Source: Holophagales bacterium
GTDB lineage: Bacteria > Acidobacteriota > Holophagae > Holophagales > Holophagaceae
Direction of reading: 5' to 3'
Assembly (NCBI GenBank): GCA_031281385.1
Contig: JAITFL010000066.1
Location: forward strand, 1 to 24,187
DNA length: 24,187 bases
A model generated the notes under the pieces. It had not been told where the DNA came from. It saw nothing but the letters and a program-made list of their open reading frames with translations, and did not search any database. Shown piece by piece: positions 6,988 to 13,818 of this stretch (positions are counted from its first letter, which is position 1; every line of letters begins with the position of its first letter). The position numbers and the translations under genes were made by a program.

Positions 6988-7800
6988 CTACTCATCACCC
7001 GTTCCACCAGAATTTTTCTCTGGCCAAGGGCTAGGTTCGCCTATTCCCCACACTTTTGAATACCAGATTTTTTCTAGGCACAGGCCGTCAGGCGGGGCAG
7101 TAGGGCCTGCGGCCCGCCTGTCTTTGGCGCAAAGTATATTAATGATGCACTCTGGCGGAATTTTCTTTTTGCCTATTTCGACAAGCGTCCCAACCATTAT
7201 CCGCACTTGGTGCATCAAAAATCTGTCGCCCTCGAATACCAAGTCGAACCCACTCCCCTTTGGCTCGATGCGGATATCGAATATTGTAGTGACGGGGTTT
7301 TGGGAAGAACATTCTTTGCAGCGGAAACTTGAATAGTCATTGGTGCCAGCAAGGAGCTTTGCAGCGGCCGCGACGTCGCCTCTGTCAATTTTGCTCTGCC
7401 CGAACAAGTGCCAGCGCCTCGATTCCAAAAATGGGTTCTCCGCTGGCCCTTCGTCTATGCTGTAAACGTATCGCTTCGCTTCAGCATGGTGACGCGGGAA
7501 AAAACCCATTGGGGCTTCCTGTGCGTCCCTCACCCTAACGTCAGATGGCAGGTGGGCGTTGATAGCCGACATGAGCCGATGCGGCTCCCACAATTTTTGC
7601 ATTTGTATTAATGCGCCCTGCGACATCGCGTGAACGCCAGCGTCAGTCCTTCCCGCGCCCTGCGGCATTGGCGCGTCCGGCCAAAGCGAGCGCAGCGCAG
7701 ACCAAAGATCGCCCTGCACCGTCCTTCTGTTGCTCTGTATCTGCCAGCCATGAAATGCGGTGCCAACATAAGCCAAACTAAGGAAGGAAAAATACGCCAT
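6988..7800 (-). CDS. truA: tRNA pseudouridine(38-40) synthase TruA
   Basis: 270-residue cytoplasmic enzyme that isomerises uridines at positions 38-40 of the tRNA anticodon arm. The catalytic motif is intact: GAGRTDAGVHA at about residues 48-58, with the nucleophile Asp53. Other family blocks are LAYVGTAFHGWQIQ near the start, AEAKRYVYSI in the middle and FLMHQVRIMVGTLVEIG near the end. Length is normal. The start ATG at 7800 lacks an obvious ribosome-binding site. It converges on the TPR gene with a 14-base gap and no visible terminator between them. The C-terminal tail rich in Pro, Glu and Gly is probably disordered. Confidence 0.96.
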   Translation of the reverse strand: MAYFSFLSLAYVGTAFHGWQIQSNRRTVQGDLWSALRSLWPDAPMPQGAGRTDAGVHAMSQGALIQMQKLWEPHRLMSAINAHLPSDVRVRDAQEAPMGFFPRHHAEAKRYVYSIDEGPAENPFLESRRWHLFGQSKIDRGDVAAAAKLLAGTNDYSSFRCKECSSQNPVTTIFDIRIEPKGSGFDLVFEGDRFLMHQVRIMVGTLVEIGKKKIPPECIINILCAKDRRAAGPTAPPDGLCLEKIWYSKVWGIGEPSPWPEKNSGGTGDE

Positions 7801-8181
7801 TTTATTATTGAATCACATCCAAAATCGGAAGCAAGCAAAAATTCAGAGGGCATGGGGATCGAGAGCGAAGGCACCCCCAAGGTGCCGCATGAATACGCAT
7901 GTTCTTATTTTTCAATGTTTACAAATCCCGCCGCACGTGGATTTTTGCCATCCTGGGGCCTTTGGACTGCCGCAATCATTGAATCCAAAAAAAAAATGAA
8001 AAAAAGTCCTTGACAGACTTATTCAAGGGTTCTAACCTACCAATAGTTTAGTTTTTCCCTTGAAACTACAACGGTTCTCAAGGGAGGCTGTTTGAAAACT
8101 CAATCGGAACGCCTGTCGCCTGGCAGCCCGTTCCTCAACCCAAAACCCGGGGATTTCAATTCCCCAAAATTGGAGGTTTCC
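7801..8181 (+). other. Intergenic region between truA and the HU gene
   Basis: About 380 bases between divergent genes. It contains a short hairpin at 7870-7886 (GGCACC, five bases, GGTGCC), an A-rich stretch at about 7986-8005, the HU promoter at 8010-8038 and a structured leader (8106-8134 and 8149-8165). The open frame through 7630-8013 overlaps truA and has no coding signs. Confidence 0.5.
8010..8038 (+). promoter_or_regulatory. Sigma-70 promoter for the HU gene
   Basis: TTGACA at 8010-8015, a 17-base spacer, then TAACCT at 8033-8038. The -35 is perfect and the -10 is weak, directly after an A-rich tract that could act as an UP element. An inverted pair TTCAAGGG (8022-8029) and CCCTTGAA (8057-8064) straddles the -10 and the likely transcription start and could be an operator. 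The transcript leader would be about 135 bases. Confidence 0.55.
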
Positions 8182-8490
8182 ATGAACAAGGCCGAACTGG
8201 TCAACGCCGTTGCAAAAGAGGCGGAAATCAGCAAGTCCAAGGCAGCGGTCGCGCTCGATACTGTTATCGCCAGTATCAGCCACGCTCTGAAGAACAAGGA
8301 GAAGGTCACCCTGGTGGGCTTCGGCACCTTCTCCACCGCAACACGCAGCGCCCGCACGGGTCGCAACCCCCGCGATGGCAAAGCCATCAGGATCGCTGCT
8401 AAAGTCGTTGCGAAATTCAAGCCCGGCAAAAAGCTTGCTGATGAAGTAAACGGCAAGGGTGGCCATCACCACCACAAAAAGAGGAAATAG
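8182..8490 (+). CDS. HU/IHF-family nucleoid DNA-binding protein
   Basis: 102-residue histone-like protein that binds and bends DNA as a dimer. The start is ATG 8182 because GGAGG lies at 8172-8176; the frame is open further upstream, but that part reads through the leader. Residues 1-90 match HU: MNKAELVNAVAKEAEISKSK, then the VTLVGFGTFS hinge and the DNA-contacting arm with ARTGRNPRDGKAI. The last 12 residues form an unusual tail containing GHHHHKKRK, beyond the usual 90-residue length; it is likely flexible, basic and possibly metal-binding. It is a single-gene unit, with its own promoter and a strong terminator. Confidence 0.93.
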   Translation: MNKAELVNAVAKEAEISKSKAAVALDTVIASISHALKNKEKVTLVGFGTFSTATRSARTGRNPRDGKAIRIAAKVVAKFKPGKKLADEVNGKGGHHHHKKRK

Positions 8491-8514
8491 TACCCTCATC
8501 AAGTCGTACTTTGG

Positions 8515-8546
8515 CGGCCTGGGTTCACCAGGCCGTTTTTGTTTTT
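8515..8546 (+). terminator. Factor-independent terminator of the HU gene
   Basis: CGGCCTGG (8515-8522), loop GTTCA, CCAGGCCG (8528-8535), then TTTTTGTTTTT (8536-8546). An eight-pair GC-rich stem followed by a T-tract is a textbook intrinsic terminator, 24 bases after the stop codon. Confidence 0.92.
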
Positions 8547-8610
8547 GGGCGTTATTTATTTTTTACATACTCTATTTTTTGGACGCACCATTGCAATTGA
8601 GTGTCAACTT

Positions 8611-8640
8611 TTGACCTAGTTATTCGACTTTTCGTAAACA
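8611..8640 (+). promoter_or_regulatory. Possible sigma-70 promoter for the fliL operon
   Basis: TTGACC at 8611-8616, an 18-base spacer and TAAACA at 8635-8640. The -35 is good but the -10 matches only three of six bases. It is the best candidate between the HU terminator and fliL. Confidence 0.35.
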
Positions 8641-8821
8641 AACCGCAAAAGTTAGTGTTCATTGCAGAATCACCTGTAGGTCGTACCGTAAAACTCATGG
8701 GTTCTACACATTTGGTTGCCCTAAACTCGAAACCCATGTATTTTTCATGGGGAAATCGAATTTCATGGTTTTCTTCCCATTTTTTGATAAACTATTGCTT
8801 ACAAGTTTGGAGGACACAAAC

Positions 8822-9451
8822 ATGAATATCAAAAAAATACTGGTGTTTGGAATCTTGGGCTTGATGCTGGCAAGCGGAGCGGGCCTTGGCTGCAAGCTTT
8901 TCTCCAAAAAAGACGAAGGCGAGGCAGCGGCAGCCGAAGGAGCTGAAGGCCTTGGCGAGGGACAGGCAGAAGCCGCAAAAGCTCCCGCGCCGAGCCAGCC
9001 ACCTTCTGCGCCACATTTCCCGCCAGAGGACGAAGACGACGGCGGCATCAAGGTGGCCGCAAATTACACTACCATCATCAATTTAACCTCAGCGCCCGGA
9101 GCAAAGAGCACATTCCTCAAAGTCCAGCTCAGCGTAATAGTGGCGGATGAGGAACTAGGCAAAGCCATGGCCTCCCCCTCGCCGACCTTTGAGAGCGAGA
9201 AATCCAAGTCCATCATCAGGGAATCGCTGTTAAAGCTGACACCCGAAGAGATAGACGACAATGAAACCCAACTGACCTTTGCCCAAGACATAAAAGACCA
9301 ACTGAATGAGCTGTTCAGGCCGAGGCCCTCCACCGGCGGCGACAAGAAGAAAGAGAAAAAGGAAGAAAAAGAGAAAGAGAAGGACGCCCCGCCGCGCCCA
9401 TTGAGGCCGATCAAGGAGGTCTTGATCATCGAATGGCAATTCCAGCGCTAA
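8822..9451 (+). CDS. fliL: FliL-family flagellar basal body protein
   Basis: 209 residues. FliL is a single-pass inner-membrane protein that surrounds the MotA/B stator and supports torque. It starts at ATG 8822, with GGAGG at 8809-8813 and an eight-base gap. Residues 5-24 form one hydrophobic segment, followed by a low-complexity linker rich in Ala, Glu and Gly (about 31-75). The periplasmic FliL domain follows, with FLKVQLSVIVADEELGKAM, then SIIRESLLKLTPEEI, and the characteristic ending IKEVLIIEWQFQR. A Lys/Glu-rich insertion (KKKEKKEEKEKEKD) lies just before the last strand and is unusual for the family. fliN follows 51 bases later, supporting the assignment. Confidence 0.82.
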   Translation: MNIKKILVFGILGLMLASGAGLGCKLFSKKDEGEAAAAEGAEGLGEGQAEAAKAPAPSQPPSAPHFPPEDEDDGGIKVAANYTTIINLTSAPGAKSTFLKVQLSVIVADEELGKAMASPSPTFESEKSKSIIRESLLKLTPEEIDDNETQLTFAQDIKDQLNELFRPRPSTGGDKKKEKKEEKEKEKDAPPRPLRPIKEVLIIEWQFQR

Positions 9452-9502
9452 GCGCAAGCCAAACAGCCCGCGCCACCACATTCTGTTCTTTGCGAATCCG
9501 CC

Positions 9503-9817
9503 ATGAAACCCGCCACTAAACGATCAGATAAATCTGAAACCGACAAAACAACCAAATTCACAGATGTCATCGCGGATCTGATGCCGCTCATCGAAACCCC
9601 GTTTCTCCTGAACATTGATCTGGGCGAAACCAAGATGACGATTCAGGACTTGCTAGATTTGGACGTTGGGACAATCATCGAGCTTAAAAAAAGCGCCGGT
9701 GAACCCATGGACGTGCTGGTCAAAAATAGGGCCATTATGAGGGGCGAAGTCACAGTGCTGGAAGACTCCCTCGGCCTGCGAATCGTCGAGATAATAGATA
9801 TATCCCGCAAAGTGTAA
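9503..9817 (+). CDS. fliN: Flagellar motor switch protein FliN
   Basis: 104 residues. FliN forms the lower C-ring, binds the export ATPase complex and takes part in direction switching. A polar N-terminal tail (1-25) is followed by the SpoA domain (about 35-104), with TPFLLNIDLGETKMTIQDLL, LDVGTIIELKKSAGEPMDV and the end RGEVTVLEDSLGLRIVEI. This is the typical FliN core and length. It might be called FliN/FliY-type, but no CheC part is present. The ribosome-binding site is weak. It is followed after 20 bases by a thiD-like gene. Confidence 0.92.
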   Translation: MKPATKRSDKSETDKTTKFTDVIADLMPLIETPFLLNIDLGETKMTIQDLLDLDVGTIIELKKSAGEPMDVLVKNRAIMRGEVTVLEDSLGLRIVEIIDISRKV

Positions 9818-9837
9818 CTTTTAGAGGTGCTTCGAGG

Positions 9838-10641
9838 ATGGGCGCTCCCCACGCGATTCCAGAAGTTCCTGTCGCTCTTTTCCTCGGCGGACTGGATCCA
9901 TCTTCCGGCGCCGGTGTTTTGCGGGACGCGCTGGTGGCGTCCGACTTGGGGATGTACCCGATGGCAGTGCCCTTGGCGGAGACAGTTCAAAATGGCTTGG
10001 AGTGCGCCAAAATCGCCCCGCCGGGTTTTTGCCCGATGAAGCGCCTAGAATCACTCGAACTCCACTTGACAAAAAAATGGGGCGCCAAACTTTCGATGTT
10101 TCACGACCTCTCGCAATTGGGGGCAATATTGGAGCGCATTCAAGAACTGAAGCCAGCAGCGGCAATATGGGATCCCATCGCCGGCCCGACGAGCGGAGCC
10201 AAGCTGCATGGCGCATGCACGATCAAAAAGGCGCTGGGGCTGCTCCCTTCCGGCATCTGGGTGGTTTCGCCAAACATCCCAGAGGCCAGAACCCTAGCCG
10301 ACATGCCAGAAGGATCGCTGGAATCCGTGGCGAAAAAGATATTGGACATGGGGGCGCAATGCGTATGGATCAGGGGCGGACACGCCAGCGGCGAAACAGT
10401 GCAGGATTTGTGGGCCGATGGAGCCGCATTGGAATGGCTCGCTCCGCACAGCCGCCTAGAAGGTGATCCTCGAGGAACCGGCTGCACCACTACGTCCGCT
10501 TGGCTGTCATATCGCCTGAAAGGGCTGGAACCAGCCAGCGCCGCAGAAGCCGCCATCAAGTATGTGAGGGGCGCATGGGATCATCTGTGCCGCCCTGGGG
10601 GAGCGGGCCGCGCAGCCTTCCCCCCAAGGATGCCGATATGA
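9838..10641 (+). CDS. ThiD-like hydroxymethylpyrimidine (phosphate) kinase
   Basis: 267-residue member of the ribokinase/PfkB fold related to ThiD, which phosphorylates HMP and HMP-phosphate for thiamine synthesis. Visible motifs are LFLGGLDPSSGAGVLRDALV (normally IAGSDPSGGAGIQAD), ETVQNG with the conserved Gln, a diverged KIGM block (KLSM), WVVSPNIPEA (normally TPNLPEA), WIRGGH (normally VKGGH) and the anion-hole motif GTGCTTTSAW near residue 218. The key GTGC Cys is kept, but several substrate-site residues differ from canonical ThiD, so the true substrate is unsure. No other thiamine gene is nearby. AGAGG lies at 9822-9826 and the start at 9838 is preceded by CGAGG. Its stop overlaps the next start as ATGA. 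Confidence 0.78.
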   Translation: MGAPHAIPEVPVALFLGGLDPSSGAGVLRDALVASDLGMYPMAVPLAETVQNGLECAKIAPPGFCPMKRLESLELHLTKKWGAKLSMFHDLSQLGAILERIQELKPAAAIWDPIAGPTSGAKLHGACTIKKALGLLPSGIWVVSPNIPEARTLADMPEGSLESVAKKILDMGAQCVWIRGGHASGETVQDLWADGAALEWLAPHSRLEGDPRGTGCTTTSAWLSYRLKGLEPASAAEAAIKYVRGAWDHLCRPGGAGRAAFPPRMPI

Positions 10642-11816
10642 TAAGGGAAGGGCGAGGCTTCGTGATCCAAGCGGCGGAGGACACACCTTGGGCGGCTTGG
10701 TTCAGCCTCAGAAAACTGGATTGGTCCGATCAACTGAAAACCTGCCCGGCACTATTTTATAGGCAGTTAGGCGAAATGATGGCCGTTTCTCCCGGGGGCG
10801 CTTCCATTGTCTGGGATGCACAGGAGCCTTACTGCCCCGGCGGATCTGGCTGTCTTTCGGCAATCGAAGATGCGCTTGCGAACCTGCCTGGATTGAGCCT
10901 GCACATAAAAACGCCGTTGGCGTCAGTGCAGATCGAGGCCCCTCTTAACGTCTGGTTTCATTCGCCCGAAATGCCCAGTGGATCTTTGGCAACATCTTGG
11001 TGCAGGGGCCTGGTAGGATGGATCCCCCAGCCCCGCCCAGGCTGGTCGCTCCCAGGATTTGGCTACGTGCCGCCTGACGAGGAGCAAGACTATATCGGCT
11101 GCATGACTTGGGGAGAAGTGGCAGTGCCCGTGCCAGCTATATCCAATCTGGAAATTGACGCGCTTGTGCTGGCTATGGAAGATGTCCAAGCCCACATAGA
11201 GAAGGCGATGAGCCTACGCGCAAATGCTGGAGCGTGGCCACAATCAATTCCATTCCAAAGGCGCCAAACTTCATGGCGCCTAGCTTTGACCGGCGGCTGG
11301 GAATTCCAAGTTTCAGGCGGCTCGTGGGACACGATGGCAGAAAAAATTACTGAACTGAAAAAAATATTGAGCCAAAAACTAAAATGCAGAATCCAAATTG
11401 GCGTCAACAGCGATGCACTGATAGCAGGAATCCTTGCAAGGCAAGCATTGAAATTTGGACACCCTTGGCGCAGCACTTTGGGTTTGCATGCGGTGGCCAG
11501 TTTTACTCCCGGCATAGCCGCCGATGCCAGAAAAAAAAGCCCCTTGGATGCCAGAGTGTTTCTTCCCGCAGCACTGGCCGAGCTGCTGTCCGATCCCCCC
11601 GTGGCGTCGCTCCGCGTGCCAGCGATCCCATCTGCTGAAAGCGTAGGCAATTTTCTGCGCGGGCTGGAAGCCTTGCCTGCAATCAGGTGGCTACCGCCTG
11701 GCATGCCGCCCTTTGGCCCATTCCACCACGACATCCCTTGGGATCCAGCAGAGGCATTCCCGCCTGTTTGGGACGGCAAAGCCAAGCAGAAAAAATTATT
11801 TGAACTGGACGACTGA
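10638..11816 (+). CDS. Unknown protein between thiD-like gene and dnaG
   Basis: 392 residues, starting at ATG 10638, which overlaps the ThiD-like stop (ATGA), and ending in TGATG that gives the dnaG start. It is thus translationally coupled on both sides. I do not recognise the family. There is no signal peptide or transmembrane helix. The sequence is rich in Trp and Pro, with a Gly-rich patch (CPGGSGC) at about 70-76, a compact helical centre (SNLEIDALVLAMEDVQAHIE) and a beta/alpha C-terminal part including IQIGVNSDALIAGILARQA. The alternation resembles an enzyme fold, but no catalytic motif stands out. Position suggests expression with DNA primase and the kinase. It could be a lineage-restricted enzyme or a strongly diverged member of a known family. 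Confidence 0.75.
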   Translation: MIREGRGFVIQAAEDTPWAAWFSLRKLDWSDQLKTCPALFYRQLGEMMAVSPGGASIVWDAQEPYCPGGSGCLSAIEDALANLPGLSLHIKTPLASVQIEAPLNVWFHSPEMPSGSLATSWCRGLVGWIPQPRPGWSLPGFGYVPPDEEQDYIGCMTWGEVAVPVPAISNLEIDALVLAMEDVQAHIEKAMSLRANAGAWPQSIPFQRRQTSWRLALTGGWEFQVSGGSWDTMAEKITELKKILSQKLKCRIQIGVNSDALIAGILARQALKFGHPWRSTLGLHAVASFTPGIAADARKKSPLDARVFLPAALAELLSDPPVASLRVPAIPSAESVGNFLRGLEALPAIRWLPPGMPPFGPFHHDIPWDPAEAFPPVWDGKAKQKKLFELDD

Positions 11817-13573
11817 TGCACGACAAAGAGCTAATCCAGCAAATAAAGGACGCGACTAACCTTGTGGAGCTTGTCGGGCAAACTGTCAAACTGCGAAAGC
11901 AGGGAAACGCCTGGATAGGCCTATGTCCTTTCCATTCTGAAAAAACGGCCAGCTTCCACGTCGTGCCAGAAAAGGGCTTTTACCATTGCTTTGGGTGCAA
12001 CAAAACCGGAGATGCGTTTTCGTGGCTGATGGAGCGAGATGGATTGACCTTCGTCGAAGCCAAGGAGCAGTTGGCAAAGTCGGCGGGGATCGAGCTTCCA
12101 AAGTTCAGGGGCAGCCGCGATCCAGCGAAAGACGATTTGACATCAAAGCTGCGCTCTGCGCTGGAAATCACCCAGTCATTCTTTCAGCGGAGACTGGAAG
12201 AAAGCGAAGAGGCGAAAAACTACTTGCGGAAGCGGGGCATTGAGGACGATTTTGCCAAAGATGTGGGGTTTGGGTACGCCCCGGACGGCTGGGAGAACGT
12301 AGTGAACCTGTTGCGTAAGAATGGCTTTAGCTCAGAGCTGATAGAGCAGACGGGAGTGGCCGTTAGGAATGACCGGGGCAACCTAAGGGATTTCATGCAC
12401 AGCCGCCTGACCATCCCAATACACGACAACGCGGGGCGTATAGTGGCCTTCGGCGGCAGAGAGATAGCCCCGTCGGGCCAAGCGGGAAGGAAATACTTGC
12501 ACACGCGCGAAACACTTCTTTTCAAAAAGAGCGAAATACTCTTTGGCTTCCATCGAGCCAAGGCCCACATGAGGGATGGCGCCCTGCTCGTAGAGGGCTA
12601 CTTCGACGTGCTGCAGCTCCACCAAGCGGGCATCAACCAAGCCATTGCCCCGTTGGGCACAGCGCTGACAGAAGGCCAGCTTAAATCTATTGCAAAATAC
12701 ACAAAGAAAATTGTGCTGTGCTTCGATGGTGACGAGGCCGGCCAAAGGGCAACCGAGAGAGCGCTGAAATTGGCCCTGCAAATGGGCCTCGACCCTAGAA
12801 TATTGATACTCCCCCAAGATGAAGACCCCGACACTTGCTGCATAAGGATGGGGGCTATGGCATTTCGGGACACCATAAGGCGGGCTCCAGACTGGGTGGG
12901 CTATCTGCTTGATCGCGCACGGCAGGGCCGCAACTTGAAAAAAATCACCGAAAAAATGGAAGTGTTTGAATCATTCGTCGCCTACTATTCATACATGCCG
13001 GCAGCCCGCGCAAAGGAAAATTGGACGCTGCTGCAGAGCGTCGCGGCGGAGCTTGGCGTCCCCAAGCACGAAATTGACAGAGCGATCAAAAACCAAAGGG
13101 CCATGAACGTGAAAGTGCAAAACGAAATCGAACCGGATTCGGGCGGCAACATCACAGTTGACGATTTGCTAAAGCCCCTAATTGCTTTTGCTGGCCAACC
13201 AGACGCAAAAGAAGAAATACTCTCGGTGCCGGTTGGCTGGTGGGACTACCTAGATGGGGCGGCAACTCTCCAAGCCATATTGGAATGCAACGGCGACGAA
13301 TCCGCGCTGCCTAGCGAAATACTGATGGCAAAGAGAAAAATCGAAGCCGCTTGGGCGAGCCACGGGGGGGCTTTTGGCCAAGCCATGGAGAATGCCATGA
13401 AAAATATAGAAAAGGCATACATCTTTAAAGAAATGAACCTCATTGGGCAAACCATAAAGAACATAGACTCTGCCTCTGACCCTGAATCAAAGAGCCGACT
13501 CGAGGCACGCTACGCCCAATTGATGCAAAGGGGGCAGCAATTGCAGCGATCCATCTTGAGGCAAAAGCAATGA
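11816..13573 (+). CDS. dnaG: DNA primase DnaG
   Basis: 585-residue primase that makes RNA primers at the replication fork, partnered with the DnaB helicase. The N-terminal zinc ribbon is complete (Cys37, His40, Cys58, Cys61 in CPFH and HCFGC). The RNA-polymerase core (about 115-250) includes FGGREI. The Toprim domain holds the metal-binding acidic residues in VEGYFDVLQLHQ (259-270) and FDGDEAGQ (303-310), with Asp304 and Asp306. The C-terminal helical domain (about 430-585) would bind helicase. Length is normal. The start ATG 11816 overlaps the upstream stop by one base. rpoD follows after 245 bases, echoing the dnaG-rpoD pairing of many bacteria. Confidence 0.97.
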   Translation: MHDKELIQQIKDATNLVELVGQTVKLRKQGNAWIGLCPFHSEKTASFHVVPEKGFYHCFGCNKTGDAFSWLMERDGLTFVEAKEQLAKSAGIELPKFRGSRDPAKDDLTSKLRSALEITQSFFQRRLEESEEAKNYLRKRGIEDDFAKDVGFGYAPDGWENVVNLLRKNGFSSELIEQTGVAVRNDRGNLRDFMHSRLTIPIHDNAGRIVAFGGREIAPSGQAGRKYLHTRETLLFKKSEILFGFHRAKAHMRDGALLVEGYFDVLQLHQAGINQAIAPLGTALTEGQLKSIAKYTKKIVLCFDGDEAGQRATERALKLALQMGLDPRILILPQDEDPDTCCIRMGAMAFRDTIRRAPDWVGYLLDRARQGRNLKKITEKMEVFESFVAYYSYMPAARAKENWTLLQSVAAELGVPKHEIDRAIKNQRAMNVKVQNEIEPDSGGNITVDDLLKPLIAFAGQPDAKEEILSVPVGWWDYLDGAATLQAILECNGDESALPSEILMAKRKIEAAWASHGGAFGQAMENAMKNIEKAYIFKEMNLIGQTIKNIDSASDPESKSRLEARYAQLMQRGQQLQRSILRQKQ

Positions 13574-13771
13574 AACTTCGCTGACTGCACTATAGTCAAC
13601 GCCCTTGACCATCGCTACAGATTGGCATGCTTCGCCTGCGCCTTCCATTCCGCTCCCCTCATGACAAGCTGATTAGCTCGTTGAACACCTGTCCACGGAT
13701 TCATCTTGTCCTAGTTTTGAAGGGCGGGGACTGTAAAAGAAACTCATAAACATTCCACACGAAATTTTCCA

Positions 13772-13799
13772 TTGACTTTTTTTTTGAAAGCATTATACT
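13772..13799 (+). promoter_or_regulatory. Strong sigma-70 promoter for rpoD
   Basis: TTGACT at 13772-13777, a 16-base spacer that is nearly all T at first, then TATACT at 13794-13799. Each hexamer matches five of six consensus bases. Transcription would begin about 12 bases before the rpoD start codon, giving a very short leader that still includes the GAGG ribosome-binding site. rpoD can therefore be expressed independently of the dnaG operon. Confidence 0.75.
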
Positions 13800-13818
13800 A
13801 GAATGTCCTGAGGTTTTG

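Larger units (their letters stand above)
8491..8821 (+). other. Intergenic region upstream of fliL
   Basis: About 330 AT-rich bases, beginning with the HU terminator. They include a possible sigma-70 promoter (8611-8640) and an inverted repeat CATGGGTT (8696-8703) / AACCCATG (8731-8738) with a 27-base loop followed by TATTTTT. The repeat lies between the promoter and fliL and could influence readthrough. No sigma-54 or clear sigma-28 motif is seen. Confidence 0.45.

Noticed and set aside
8696..8738. CATGGGTT/AACCCATG inverted repeat upstream of fliL as a terminator
   Set aside because: The 27-base loop and weak T-tract make it a poor terminator; kept only as part of the intergenic description.
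11090..11821. 243-residue minus-strand open frame opposite the unknown gene
   Set aside because: The plus-strand gene has overlapping start and stop codons with both neighbours and a protein-like composition; the antisense frame is Ser/Ala-rich and lacks start signals.
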